Assembly: GCA_040219935.1 (NCBI GenBank)
Contig: JAVJUA010000003.1
Span: 1-64,000, forward strand
Source of the DNA: UBA7803 sp040219935
GTDB taxonomy: Bacteria > Pseudomonadota > Gammaproteobacteria > Pseudomonadales > Azotimanducaceae
Reading direction: 5' to 3'
Length of the DNA: 64,000 bases
Of the stretch, positions 50,093-59,483 are shown piece by piece. The number at the start of each line of letters is the position of its first letter. Position 1 is the first letter of the stretch. Both the position numbers and the translations under genes were made by a program. Below the pieces are notes generated by a model. The model was not told the origin of the DNA. It did no database searches and saw only the letters and a list, made by a program, of their open reading frames with translations.

Positions 50093-51100
50093 ATGAGCCG
50101 AGTCAACCGACAATTTCTGCTGGCCGCCCGACCATCGGGCATGGTCAAGGAAAGCGACTTCGAGTACCGGGAGGTGCCGGTGCCGGAGATCGGCGACGGT
50201 CAGCTGCTGGTTCGCAGCCAGTACATCTCCCTCGACCCGTCCATGCGCGGCCAGATGGAAAACCGGGCCGACTACGTGGCGCCTCTGGCCATCGGCGACG
50301 TCATGCGCGCCGGTGCGGTGGGCGTGGTCGCCGCCTCCCGCCACCCCGACTTTCCGGAAGGCGCTCTGGTCTCCGGCAGCCTGGGCATGCAGGACTACGC
50401 CGTGTCCGACGGTCGCAACCTGCCGCTGCGCCGCTTTCCGGACGGCACCGACCTCATCCAGGCCCTGGGCCTGCTCGGCGGCACCGGCATGACCGCCTAC
50501 TTCGGCCTGCTGGACATCGGCCAGCCGAAGGCGGGCGACACGGTGGTGGTCAGCGGCGCGGCTGGCGCCACTGGCAGCGTCGCGGGCCAGATCGCCAAGA
50601 TCAAAGGCTGCCGGGTCATCGGCATTGCCGGCGGCGCCGACAAGTGCGCCTGGCTGACCGACGAGCTGGGCTTCGATGCCGCCATCGACTACAAGGCCGA
50701 CGACGTCGGCGCCGAGCTGACCCGCCTCTGCCCGGACGGCATCAACGTCTACTTCGACAACGTCGGCGGCGAGATCCTCGATCTCTGCCTGGCCCGCATT
50801 GCCATGAACGCCCGGGTGGTGATCTGCGGCGGCATCTCGCGCTACAACGCCACCGGCCCGGTGCCCGGTCCCAAGAACTACTTCAATCTGGTGTTCCGCC
50901 GCGCCCGGATGGAAGGCTTCATCGTCATCGACTATGCAAAGCGCTTCCCGGAGGCGGAGGCGCAGATGCGGCGCTGGGCCGAGGAAGGCCGGCTCAGCCA
51001 GCGGGCCACCATCATCGAAGGGTTCCGCGAGCTGCCCCGGGCGCTGATCAAGCTGTTCGAGGGTTACAACCTGGGCAAGCTCATGGTGAAGGTGGATTAG
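50093..51100 (+). CDS. MDR-superfamily NADP-dependent oxidoreductase (CurA-like), copy 2
   Basis: A 335-residue zinc-free medium-chain reductase. SRVNRQFLLAARPSGMVKESDFEYRE opens the family, VVVSGAAGATGSVAGQIAKIKGCRVIGIAGG is the NADPH site, and INVYFDNVGGEILDLCLARIAMNARVVICGGISRYN aligns block for block with the copy at 40242-41243. It likely reduces enones. ATG 50093 has AGGA upstream. The stop codon TAG lies at the first bases of the MITE-like element at 51099. Confidence 0.93.
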   Translation: MSRVNRQFLLAARPSGMVKESDFEYREVPVPEIGDGQLLVRSQYISLDPSMRGQMENRADYVAPLAIGDVMRAGAVGVVAASRHPDFPEGALVSGSLGMQDYAVSDGRNLPLRRFPDGTDLIQALGLLGGTGMTAYFGLLDIGQPKAGDTVVVSGAAGATGSVAGQIAKIKGCRVIGIAGGADKCAWLTDELGFDAAIDYKADDVGAELTRLCPDGINVYFDNVGGEILDLCLARIAMNARVVICGGISRYNATGPVPGPKNYFNLVFRRARMEGFIVIDYAKRFPEAEAQMRRWAEEGRLSQRATIIEGFRELPRALIKLFEGYNLGKLMVKVD

Positions 51101-51365
51101 GGCCTGTTCACGTTACGCCCGACGCCGCGTTGCTGCGCTTATTGGCGTCCTGCGGGGGGCGTGGTGTGTGGTTGAGCTGGGCAAATTGCGCGCCGAGAAA
51201 CGACGCAGGACGCCATTCTGGGCGCAACCCTTCGGGTCGGGGCCACTTTTCCCCGACCCTTCGTTGCTGCTCGCTCGCGTAGCGGTGCTACGCCACGCTT
51301 ACAGCGCCTCGATTCGGAAAAAAGTGGCCTCCGACGCGGCGCCGGGCGTAACGTGAACAGGCCCT
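51099..51365. mobile_element. MITE-like element with 23-bp terminal inverted repeats
   Basis: The 267-bp segment is bounded by perfect inverted repeats of 23 bp (51099-51121 and 51343-51365), each starting AGGGCCTGTTCACG. It has no gene. Its interior contains further inverted pairs: GGCGTCCTGCG/CGCAGGACGCC, GGGTCGGGG/CCCCGACCC, and GCGTAGC/GCTACGC. No target duplication is evident. It begins exactly at the MDR reductase stop codon and ends 13 bp before the P450 start. Confidence 0.75.
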
Positions 51366-51378
51366 GGAGGAAGACGTC

Positions 51379-52641
51379 ATGACCGAACCCGACATCCTGA
51401 CCCAGCCGCTCGAAGCATCGACCCCGCTGAGCCCGGAGGCGCTGGCATGCCCGCACGCCTACAACGCCCGGCTGCGCCGGGAAGCGCCCGTCTACCGGTG
51501 CCCGCATACGGGCATCGTGTTCGTCTCCGACTACGCCACCGTCTGCCGCGTGGCCAAGGATCACAAGACGTTTTCCAATCGCTTCGGTCAGGCCATGCGC
51601 AGCACCGAAGAGGTAGACCCGAAGCTGGCGGCCGTGATGGCGGAAGGCTATCCGCCGGTGGACACCATGCTCACCCAGGACCCGCCCCTGCACCGTCGCT
51701 ACCGCGGCATGGTCAACGAAGCGTTCACCGCACGCCGGGTAGCCACCCTGGAACCGGAGATAGAGCAGCTCTGCCACGCGCTCATCGACGGCTTCATCGA
51801 GGCCGGCGAGTGCGAGTTCGTGGACGCCTTCGCCGAGCGCGTGCCCATGACCGTGATCGCCGCCCAGCTCGGCGTGCCGATGTCGGACTACGACCTGTTC
51901 AAGACCTGGTCCGACGCGTTCGTGGCCCAGCTCTCGCGCATGGCCTCTGCCGACGAGCAGATCGAAGCCGCACGCCTGATCGTCGAGTTCCAGAAGTACT
52001 TCGCCGCCAAGATCGAGGAGCGCCGGGCCGAGCCGAAGGACGACATCATTTCCGACATCGTTCACGCCAGCTTCGAGAACGAGCGCCCCCTGGACGTGCC
52101 GGAGATGCTGTCGATCCTGCAGCAGCTGCTGGTGGCCGGCAACGAGACCACCACCCACTGCATCGCCGAGGGGATGCTGCTGCTGATCGAGTCCCCCGAC
52201 CAGCACGCCCGCCTGAAGGCAGACCCGAGCCTGATCGAGAACTTCACCGAGGAGGTGCTGCGCCTCGCCACCCCCACCGCCAACATGTGGCGCGTGGCCA
52301 CCACCGACACCGACATCAACGGCGTGCCGGTGGCCGCCGGCGGCCTGGTGCAGATCCGGTTCTCCTCGGCCAATCGCGACGAGCAGGTGTTCGCCGAGCC
52401 CGACGGCCTGGACGTCGGCCGCGGCAATGCCCGCAGCAACATCGCCTTCGGTCACGGCGTGCACATGTGCATCGGTGCGAGCCTGGCGCGCAAGGAGCTG
52501 AACGTGGCATTCCGGGTGCTGCTCGAGCGCCTCGACGACCTCGGCCTCGCCTGTCCGAAGCAGGACCTGGCATACGCGCCCAACGCGCTGCTGCGCGGCG
52601 TGTCGCGGCTGCCCATCCGCTTCCGGCCGCGGCAGGGCTGA
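51379..52641 (+). CDS. Cytochrome P450
   Basis: A 420-residue soluble P450. The heme-binding segment FGHGVHMCIGASLAR places the ligand Cys at residue 364. LLVAGNETTTHCIAEG is the I-helix oxygen-binding motif, EEVLRLATP holds the ExxR, and AFTARRVATLEPEIEQLC is the C-helix side. It resembles bacterial CYP families of terpenoid or steroid catabolism. No redox partner gene is adjacent. ATG 51379 has GGAGGAAG upstream, contributed by sequence just outside the MITE-like element, so promoter activity may come from the element. Confidence 0.95.
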   Translation: MTEPDILTQPLEASTPLSPEALACPHAYNARLRREAPVYRCPHTGIVFVSDYATVCRVAKDHKTFSNRFGQAMRSTEEVDPKLAAVMAEGYPPVDTMLTQDPPLHRRYRGMVNEAFTARRVATLEPEIEQLCHALIDGFIEAGECEFVDAFAERVPMTVIAAQLGVPMSDYDLFKTWSDAFVAQLSRMASADEQIEAARLIVEFQKYFAAKIEERRAEPKDDIISDIVHASFENERPLDVPEMLSILQQLLVAGNETTTHCIAEGMLLLIESPDQHARLKADPSLIENFTEEVLRLATPTANMWRVATTDTDINGVPVAAGGLVQIRFSSANRDEQVFAEPDGLDVGRGNARSNIAFGHGVHMCIGASLARKELNVAFRVLLERLDDLGLACPKQDLAYAPNALLRGVSRLPIRFRPRQG

Positions 52642-52740
52642 CCGGACGCCGCCGCGCGCCGCCCGCGGCCGGGGAATCAAGCGCCTTGCCCGCTGTCTGA
52701 AGCGGCACGTAACATGCCCGGTGCCGCAAGGAGATTCGAC

Positions 52741-53031
52741 ATGATCAACCGCAGACACTTCGTTCAGGTCGGCGCCACGCTGACGGTGGCGTCCCTCGCC
52801 GGTCAGGCGCGCAGCGGCGAGGCGTTGCCGGCACTGCCGCTGGACAATCCCCAGGCGCAGGCGCTGCGCTACACGGAAGACGCCAGCACCGCGGCCCCTG
52901 CCGGCCAGGACTGCACCAACTGCCTGCACTACAAGGACATCGACGGCACCTGGGGTAGCTGCGCGCTGTTCCCGTCACACCGGGTGCGCGGCGCCGGCTG
53001 GTGCGCAGCCTGGGTCAAGCAAGCTGGATGA
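52741..53031 (+). CDS. High-potential iron-sulfur protein with Tat signal
   Basis: A 96-residue HiPIP, a small [4Fe-4S] periplasmic electron carrier. MINRRHFVQVGATLTVASLAG is a Tat-type leader with twin Arg. The four cluster ligands are DCTNCLHYKD, GSCALFP and GWCAAW (Cys at about 60, 63, 76 and 90). Length and Cys order fit the family. ATG 52741 has AAGGAG upstream. It lies 99 bp after the P450, but being periplasmic it is not a likely partner of a cytosolic P450. Confidence 0.95.
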   Translation: MINRRHFVQVGATLTVASLAGQARSGEALPALPLDNPQAQALRYTEDASTAAPAGQDCTNCLHYKDIDGTWGSCALFPSHRVRGAGWCAAWVKQAG

Positions 53032-53067
53032 CCCCGGCGGCCGGCCTCGACCGGCTGAGCCCGCCGC

Positions 53068-54318
53068 ATGATCGATGATCTGGACCCACGCATCCTCGAC
53101 CTGGCGCTGGCGGTGGCGCTCGGCTTCCTGGTCGGCCTCGAGCGTGAGCGCGCGCCGGACAAGCTGATCGGCCTGCGGTCGTTCGCCCTGATCGGCGCGT
53201 TCGGCGGCCTCGCCGGCCTGCTGGCGGCGGACTGGGGCGGCTGGGTGGCCGGCGTCGGCCTCGCAGCGCTCACCGCCATGATCCTGGCCCATCGCCTGCG
53301 CCTGCCGGCACGCGAGCCGGATCGCGAGTTCGGCACCACCACCATGGTCGCCGCCGCCATCGTCTTCCTGCTCGGTGCAGCCTGCGTGGCCGGCTATCGC
53401 GTCCACGCCGTGGTGCTGGGCGGCCTGACCATCATCCTGCTGCACTGGAAGCAGCCCCTGCATGGGCTGGCGGCCCGGCTCGGCAACGAAGAGTTCAACG
53501 CCATCGCCCGCTTCGTGCTGATCACGCTGGTGGTGCTGCCCGTGCTGCCCAACGCCAGCTACGGTCCGTACGCGGTCTTCAACCCGTTCCACACCTGGCT
53601 GCTGGTGGTGCTGATCGTGGCGCTGAACCTGGTGGGCTACGTCGCCCTGCGGCTGCTCGGCAGCCGGCGCGGTGCCATTCTCGGCGGCGTGCTCGGCGGC
53701 ATGGTCTCCAGCACGGCCACCACCGTGAGCTTTGCCGGCCTCGCCCGCGACGACAGGGCGGCCGCTCCCGGGGCCGCGCTGATCATTCTCATCGCTTCGA
53801 CCGTGGTCTACGCCCGCATCGGCATCGAGCTGGCGGTGGTGGCGCCGGGTCTGCTCGCCGCCGCCGCCGGGCCGCTGCTGGCATTCACGGTGCTGATGCT
53901 GGCTGCCAGCGCCGCCGTCTACCCCAGGGTCAGCCGCCAGTCGGTGACGCTGCCTGCCCAGAGCAATCCGGCGCGGCTGCAGGTGGCGCTGACCTTCGGC
54001 GTGCTGTACGTGGTGATCCTGTTCACCTTGGCGGCGGCCAGGGACTGGATCGGCGATCACGCACTGTACGCCGTGGCATTCGTGTCCGGCCTGACCGACG
54101 TCGACGCCATGACCCTGTCGGTGGGGCGTCTGTACGCCCAGGGGGATCTCGCCGCCGACGTCGCCTGGCGCGCCGTGTTTCTGGCATCGCTCGCCAACCT
54201 GCTGTTCAAGGTGGGGGCGGGGTGCGTGATCGGCGGGCCGGCGCTGCGGCGCTTTCTGCTCCCGGCCGGCGCCGCGACCCTGGCCGGGGGTCTGGCCGTG
54301 CTGCTGTTCTGGCCCTGA
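53068..54318 (+). CDS. MgtC/SapB and DUF4010 membrane protein
   Basis: A 416-residue membrane protein. The N-terminal MgtC/SapB-type region (about 1-135) has GFLVGLERERAPDKLIGLRSFALIGAFGG, and the DUF4010 region (about 150-416) has NEEFNAIARFVLITLVVLPVLP, LGGVLGGMVSSTATTVSFAGLA and VSGLTDVDAMTLS. Twelve or so helices. Such proteins are linked to ion or metabolite transport but unproven. Its stop overlaps the next ATG as TGATG. Confidence 0.9.
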   Translation: MIDDLDPRILDLALAVALGFLVGLERERAPDKLIGLRSFALIGAFGGLAGLLAADWGGWVAGVGLAALTAMILAHRLRLPAREPDREFGTTTMVAAAIVFLLGAACVAGYRVHAVVLGGLTIILLHWKQPLHGLAARLGNEEFNAIARFVLITLVVLPVLPNASYGPYAVFNPFHTWLLVVLIVALNLVGYVALRLLGSRRGAILGGVLGGMVSSTATTVSFAGLARDDRAAAPGAALIILIASTVVYARIGIELAVVAPGLLAAAAGPLLAFTVLMLAASAAVYPRVSRQSVTLPAQSNPARLQVALTFGVLYVVILFTLAAARDWIGDHALYAVAFVSGLTDVDAMTLSVGRLYAQGDLAADVAWRAVFLASLANLLFKVGAGCVIGGPALRRFLLPAGAATLAGGLAVLLFWP

Positions 54319-55553
54319 TGGCCGATCGCTTCCTGGGCTGGCGCATGGTCGGCGTCGCGTTCTTCGTCGACTTCGTCGCCGTCGGCTTCTTCTTCTACTC
54401 CTACGGCGTGTTCTTCACCGCCATCGAGCAGGAGTTCGGCGGTTCCCGGCTCGGCGTGTCTCTCGGCCTGACGGTGACGGCCACGGTCGGCGCCGTGCTG
54501 GCGCCCTTCATCGGCCAGGCGCTGGATCGCTACCCGCTCAAACGCATCATCGCCTGCGGCGCAGCCGCCATGGCCATCGGCTTTCTGGCGCTGTCCCAGG
54601 TGCGTTCGCCGCTGCAGTTCTATCTGGTGCTGGGCGCCTTCATCGGCTTCGGCGCCAGCGCCATGGGCGGGCTCGCCACCGCCAAGCTGGTCACCAACTG
54701 GTTCTCGCGCCGCCGCGGCACCGCGCTCGGCATCGCCGCCACCGGCATCTCTGCCTCCGGGGTGGTCATGCCGTTCGTCACCGCCACCCTGATCGAGCAG
54801 TACGGATGGCGGGAAGGCTTCATGCTCTACGGCGCGTTCACCGCGCTGGTGGTGGTGCCGCTGGTGCTGCGCCTGGTGATCTCGAGCCCCGAGGAGGTCG
54901 GCATGCGCCCCGACGGGCGGGCCGCCCCGCCACCGGAACCCGCGCCGGCGTCGCCGCCGGCACCGCTGCCGCCGCCGGCGGGGCCGATCCTGCGCGAGCG
55001 CAACTTCTGGGCGCTGGTCGGGGTGGTGGCGCTGCTGTTCTGCTGCCAGAGCGCCACCCTCACCCATATGGTGCCACGGGTCACCGACACCGGCGTGTCG
55101 CTGCAGGTCGCGTCGCTGATGCTGTCGCTCACCGCGGGACTCGGCATCGCCGGCAAGCTGTCGTTCGGCTGGCTGGTGGATCGCTGGACCGCCCGCCGCG
55201 CCATCTGGTTCACCATCGGCTGCCAGGTCCTGGGCCAGCTCGCCATGCTGCAGCAGCAGAGCCTGGCGCTGTTCGCCGTCGGGGCTGCCCTGTTCGGCTT
55301 CGGCATGGGCGGCGTGGTGCCCATGCAGGGCGCGCTGGTGGCCAAGGTGTTCGGCCGGGCCCGCTTCGGCAAAGCGCTGGGCGCCATGCGCCCGGCCATG
55401 TTCCCGGTACAGATCATCGGCGTGCCGCTGGCGGGCGCCATCTATGACGCCACCGGCAGCTACACACCGGCGTTCGTGGTGTTCATCGTGCTCTACCTGC
55501 TGGCCGGCGCCCTGGCGCTGGCGTTCCGGGACCCCGCTACGGCCGCGGATTGA
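54318..55553 (+). CDS. MFS transporter (OFA/monocarboxylate-like)
   Basis: A 411-residue MFS carrier with 12 helices and a proline-rich central loop (PPPEPAPASPPAPLPPPA, about 200-217). YGVFFTAIEQEFGGSR, SFGWLVDRWTARRAIW (motif A of the second half) and GVPLAGAIYDATGSYTPAFV are typical of the oxalate/formate and monocarboxylate group. ATG 54318 overlaps the DUF4010 stop. A putative anion or carboxylate substrate is inferred. It precedes an amidohydrolase, maybe its functional partner. Confidence 0.9.
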   Translation: MADRFLGWRMVGVAFFVDFVAVGFFFYSYGVFFTAIEQEFGGSRLGVSLGLTVTATVGAVLAPFIGQALDRYPLKRIIACGAAAMAIGFLALSQVRSPLQFYLVLGAFIGFGASAMGGLATAKLVTNWFSRRRGTALGIAATGISASGVVMPFVTATLIEQYGWREGFMLYGAFTALVVVPLVLRLVISSPEEVGMRPDGRAAPPPEPAPASPPAPLPPPAGPILRERNFWALVGVVALLFCCQSATLTHMVPRVTDTGVSLQVASLMLSLTAGLGIAGKLSFGWLVDRWTARRAIWFTIGCQVLGQLAMLQQQSLALFAVGAALFGFGMGGVVPMQGALVAKVFGRARFGKALGAMRPAMFPVQIIGVPLAGAIYDATGSYTPAFVVFIVLYLLAGALALAFRDPATAAD

Positions 55554-55584
55554 CCGGGCCATCGGCAGCGTCGATGATCCGGGC

Positions 55585-57246
55585 ATGCGGCCGCCAACGA
55601 CGAGACTGATGATCGGTGCCGCCCTGCTCACGCTGCTGGTGGTCGGGGCGCCCGGCTGCGTCCGGCAGCCCGAGGCGGTAGACCTGCTGCTGCATGGCGG
55701 CAACGTGCTGACCCAGTCCGAGACGGCACCGCAGGCATCGGCGCTGGCCGTGCGCGGCGACCGCATCGTCGCCGTCGGCGGCGAAGAGCTGCTGACCCGC
55801 TACCGCGCCACGCGCACGCTGGACCTGGCTGGCCGATCCGTACTGCCGGGGTTCATCGACAGCCACACCCACATCAGCGGCCGCCCACCCCACCACATCG
55901 ACCTGGCCGGGATCGGCTCCATCGCCGAACTGCAGGCCAGGGTGACGGCCAGGGCGGCCGAGCTGCCCACGGGCGCCTGGATCACCGGCTACGGCTGGTC
56001 CGAGGACGAGCTGGCAGAGGGCCGGCGGCCGCTGCGCGCGGATCTGGATGCTGCGGCGCCCGACAACCCCGTGGTGCTGACCCGTGCGGGCGGTCACAGC
56101 GCCGTGGCCTCGACCCGGGCCCTGGCACTGGCCGACATCGACGCCGACACACCGGAGCCCGAGGGCGGCGTCATCGAGCGGGAGGCCGACGGCACGCCCA
56201 ACGGCATCATCCGCGAGCGCCAGGACCTGGTGACGCGGCTGGTGCCGGACACGCCGCCGGCGGCGCTGCGCGACAGCCTGATCGCCGCCCTGCGCGACCA
56301 GTTCCGCCACGGCATCACCTCGCTGGTGCAGGCATCGGACCGCATCGATTACTTCCCTGAGTGGCAGGCGGCGTATGCCGAGCACGCCGGCACGCTGCCG
56401 CGGGCCAGCGTGCAGCTCGCCTGGGAGGGGCCGGAGGCCATGGCCGCCTTCGGCCGCGTCTCCGGCGACGGCGACGAGCACCTGCGGGTGGGTGCCATCA
56501 AGGTGTTCGTGGACGGGGGCTTCACGGGCCCCGCCGCCTACACGCGCGAGCCCTACAAGGGCCAACCCGACTACCGCGGCAAGCTGAACCTGAGCGAGGC
56601 GGAGCTGCGGCGCGTCATCGACGAGGCCCACGGCGCCGGCTGGCAGCTCGGCATCCACGCCATCGGCGACGCCGCCATCGAGCTGACGGTGGCCGCGCTC
56701 GTGGACACCCTGCAACGCAGGCCCCGGGCCGACCACCGGCACTACCTGAACCACTTCACCGTCATGCCCGGGGCGGAGACCCTGTCAGCCATGGCCGAGC
56801 ACGGCATCGCCATCACCCAGCAGCCGAACTTCACCTTCACCCTGGAGGGCCGCTACGTCGACAACCTGGACGGCCACCGGCTGGAGACCAACAACCCGCT
56901 GCGCACGCCGCTGCGCTACGGCATCCATCTGGCGCTGTCCAGCGACATCCTGCCCATCGGCCCGCTTCTGGGCCTGGAGGCGGCGGTGAGCCGCCGCGGC
57001 ATGAGCGGCCGGGTCTTCGGCGCCGACGAACGCCTCACCATGGCGGAAGCCCTGGCCGGCTACACCATCCGCGGCGCCTGGCTGACCCGGGAAGAGCACC
57101 TGAAGGGGTCTCTCGAACCCGGCAAGCTGGCAGACTTCGTGCTCCTGGCGAAAGACCCGCTGACCACAGCGCCCGATGCCGTCGCCGACATCGACGTGCT
57201 GGCCACCTACCTCGGCGGCCGCGAGGTGTATCGGGCGGAACCCTGA
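55585..57246 (+). CDS. Amidohydrolase family protein (YtcJ-like), possible lipoprotein
   Basis: A 553-residue amidohydrolase of the YtcJ/N-substituted formamide deformylase type. N-terminal hydrophobic segment LMIGAALLTLLVVGAPGC ends in a Cys that could be lipidated, so the enzyme is probably periplasmic or membrane-bound. The metal site is SVLPGFIDSHTHISG, and GWQLGIHAIGDAAIEL with the later LSSDILPIGP add ligands; the C-terminal LEPGKLADFVLL is the beta-sandwich motif. ATG 55585. Substrate unknown. Confidence 0.9.
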   Translation: MRPPTTRLMIGAALLTLLVVGAPGCVRQPEAVDLLLHGGNVLTQSETAPQASALAVRGDRIVAVGGEELLTRYRATRTLDLAGRSVLPGFIDSHTHISGRPPHHIDLAGIGSIAELQARVTARAAELPTGAWITGYGWSEDELAEGRRPLRADLDAAAPDNPVVLTRAGGHSAVASTRALALADIDADTPEPEGGVIEREADGTPNGIIRERQDLVTRLVPDTPPAALRDSLIAALRDQFRHGITSLVQASDRIDYFPEWQAAYAEHAGTLPRASVQLAWEGPEAMAAFGRVSGDGDEHLRVGAIKVFVDGGFTGPAAYTREPYKGQPDYRGKLNLSEAELRRVIDEAHGAGWQLGIHAIGDAAIELTVAALVDTLQRRPRADHRHYLNHFTVMPGAETLSAMAEHGIAITQQPNFTFTLEGRYVDNLDGHRLETNNPLRTPLRYGIHLALSSDILPIGPLLGLEAAVSRRGMSGRVFGADERLTMAEALAGYTIRGAWLTREEHLKGSLEPGKLADFVLLAKDPLTTAPDAVADIDVLATYLGGREVYRAEP

Positions 57247-57265
57247 TCGAGGAGTAAGGAATCCC

Positions 57266-58831
57266 ATGACCGAGTTCGTTCAACGCATCGCCGCGCAGCG
57301 CGGCAATGACCCGGCCCTGATCGACGAGCGGGGGCCGATTACGTGGCGCGAGCTGAACGCGCGCAGCAACAGGCTGGTGCACGCGCTGCGAGCGCTGGGC
57401 CTGAAGCCGGGCGACGCCATCGCCATCTACGCCGGCAACTGCCGCGAGTATTTCGAGATCATGCTGGCCGCGAACCATGCCGGCATCGCCTACGTGCCCG
57501 TCAACTGGCACTTCACGCCCGAGGAGCTGGCCTACGTGATCGCCGATGCCGAGGCGCGGGTGCTGTTCGCCGAGGGCCAGTTCCTGGCCCAGGCCAGGGC
57601 TGCGGTCGCACGGGGCGAGACGCCCGGGCTCGAAGCCTGCATCGCCATCCGCGGCGCCGGCACGCTGCACCCGTTCCAGGACTACGAGACCACGCTGGCC
57701 AGCCAGCCGGACGACGAGCCGGCGGATCAGTGCGCGGGCGGTCCCATGTTCTACACCTCCGGCACCACCGGCCGGCCCAAGGGCGTGCGCTCGAGCACGT
57801 TCCGCGCCGGCGGCCCACTGGCGGTGCTGGAGATGATCGGCTCCGGGCTGTCGCAGATGCTGGCCATACCCAACGACGGCACCACGTATCTCTGCGGTCC
57901 CGTGTACCACTCCGCGCAATGGGCGTTCTCGTTCCTGCCGCTGCTGACCGGCAGCCGGGTGCTGATGCGCCACCGCTTCGACGCCGCCGAGAGCCTGCGC
58001 CTGATCGACGAGCACGCGGTGACCAACGTGCACCTGGTGCCGACCCAGTTTCATCGGCTGCTGCGCGCGGACGATCAGGCCCGGGAAGCGTTCTCGGGGC
58101 GCTCGCTCAAGGTGGTCTGGCACGGCGCCGCGCCCTGCCCGCCGGAGGTCAAGCGCCGCATGATCGACTGGTGGGGACCGGTGGTCGCCGAGTACTACGG
58201 CTCCACCGAGGGCTCCATCGTCACCACCGCCAGCGCGGCCGACTGGCTGGAACGCCCCGGCACCGTGGGCAAGCCGAGCCCGATCGTGGAGGTCACCATC
58301 CGCGACGAGAACGGAGAGGTCCTGCCGGCAGGCGAATCCGGGCAGATCTACGTCAAGAACCTCATGGGCTCCGACTTCGAGTACCACAACGCGCCGGAGA
58401 AGACGGCCGAGGTGCACCTCGAGCCCGGGGTCTACACCTTCGGTGACATCGGCTATCTGGACGACGACGGCTATCTCTACCTCAGCGACCGCAAGATCGA
58501 CATGATCATCTCCGGCGGCGTCAACATCTATCCGGCCGAGATCGAGGCCGTGCTGGTCACCCACCCGGCGGTGGAGGACGCGGCCGTGTTCGGCATTCCC
58601 AACGAGGAGTTCGGCGAGGAGGTGAAGGCGGCGGTGAAGCTGCGCGATGGCTTCTCTGCCGACGACGACCTGACCCAGGCGCTCATTGCCCACTGCCGTG
58701 AGCATCTGGCCGGCTATAAGGCGCCACGATCGGTGGACTACGAAGACGAGCTGCCGAGGCACGAAACGGGCAAGCTCTACAAGCGCCTGCTGCGCGACCG
58801 CTACTGGCGCGGCAGCAGCCGGACCATCTGA
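57266..58831 (+). CDS. Acyl-CoA synthetase (AMP-binding)
   Basis: A 521-residue ANL-superfamily ligase. P-loop-like FYTSGTTGRPKGVRS (about 162-176), EYYGSTEGSIVTTAS, FTFGDIGYLDDDGYLYLSDRKIDMIISGGVNIYPAEIE and the C-terminal LPRHETGKLYKR with the catalytic Lys are all present. It activates a carboxylic acid as acyl-AMP, then CoA thioester. Start ATG 57266 with GGAGTAAGGA upstream, 19 bp after the amidohydrolase stop. The methyltransferase follows after 25 bp. A fatty or aryl acid substrate is plausible. Confidence 0.96.
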   Translation: MTEFVQRIAAQRGNDPALIDERGPITWRELNARSNRLVHALRALGLKPGDAIAIYAGNCREYFEIMLAANHAGIAYVPVNWHFTPEELAYVIADAEARVLFAEGQFLAQARAAVARGETPGLEACIAIRGAGTLHPFQDYETTLASQPDDEPADQCAGGPMFYTSGTTGRPKGVRSSTFRAGGPLAVLEMIGSGLSQMLAIPNDGTTYLCGPVYHSAQWAFSFLPLLTGSRVLMRHRFDAAESLRLIDEHAVTNVHLVPTQFHRLLRADDQAREAFSGRSLKVVWHGAAPCPPEVKRRMIDWWGPVVAEYYGSTEGSIVTTASAADWLERPGTVGKPSPIVEVTIRDENGEVLPAGESGQIYVKNLMGSDFEYHNAPEKTAEVHLEPGVYTFGDIGYLDDDGYLYLSDRKIDMIISGGVNIYPAEIEAVLVTHPAVEDAAVFGIPNEEFGEEVKAAVKLRDGFSADDDLTQALIAHCREHLAGYKAPRSVDYEDELPRHETGKLYKRLLRDRYWRGSSRTI

Positions 58832-58856
58832 CCAAACCGACGAGGACGCGAACAAC

Positions 58857-59474
58857 ATGGGCTGGTACGACCGTTACGTGTTGCCGAGGCTGATCGACGC
58901 GGCCTGCTCGCAGAAGCCGATGACCAAGCTGCGCGCCCGCTACGTGCCCCGCGCCACCGGCGACGTGCTGGAGATCGGCATAGGCAGCGGCCTGAACCTC
59001 AGCCACTACGGGCCGGACGTGACCTCGCTCACCGGGCTCGATCCGGCCGCCGAGCTCACCGAGCGGGCGCGCGAACGCGCCGACCGCCTGGGCCGCCCGG
59101 TGCGCGTGCTGGGCATCTCCGGCGAGCAGATTCCCGAGGACGACGCCCGCTTCGACAGCGTCGTCTGCACCTGGACGCTGTGCTCGATTCCCAACGTCTA
59201 CGCGGCGCTGCGCGAGATGCGGCGGGTGCTCAAGCCCGGCGGCCATCTGTACTTCATCGAGCATGGCCGGGCGCCGGAGGCCGGTGTGCAGCGGGTGCAG
59301 CGCCTGCTGGAGCCGATGTGGAAGCAGATCGGCGGCGGCTGCCACCTCACCCGCCAGGCGGACGCGCTCATCGCCGAAGCCGGTTTCGAGCTCTCCGAGC
59401 TGGACAGCGGCTACCAGCCAGGGCCCCGGTTCGCCGCCTTCATGACCCACGGCGTCGCCACCCGGCGCCCCTGA
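58857..59474 (+). CDS. Class I SAM-dependent methyltransferase
   Basis: A 205-residue Rossmann methyltransferase. GDVLEIGIGSGLNLSHYG (motif I, about 37-54), DSVVCTWTLCSIPNVYAALREMRRVLKPGGHLYFIEHG (motifs II-III). The overall pattern resembles METTL7/UbiE-like enzymes, with LLEPMWKQIGGGCHLTR in the middle. Substrate unknown. ATG 58857, 25 bp after the acyl-CoA synthetase, and 9 bp before the FAD oxidase, so it shares their transcript. Confidence 0.92.
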   Translation: MGWYDRYVLPRLIDAACSQKPMTKLRARYVPRATGDVLEIGIGSGLNLSHYGPDVTSLTGLDPAAELTERARERADRLGRPVRVLGISGEQIPEDDARFDSVVCTWTLCSIPNVYAALREMRRVLKPGGHLYFIEHGRAPEAGVQRVQRLLEPMWKQIGGGCHLTRQADALIAEAGFELSELDSGYQPGPRFAAFMTHGVATRRP

Positions 59475-59483
59475 GTTCGCGCC

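Noticed and set aside
51168..51356. Short plus-strand frame of 62 codons inside the MITE-like element
   Set aside because: It has no ribosome site or recognisable product and falls within hairpin-rich, apparently non-coding DNA.
52741..53031. HiPIP as the redox partner of the adjacent P450
   Set aside because: Its Tat leader sends it to the periplasm, while the P450 has no export signal and is cytosolic.
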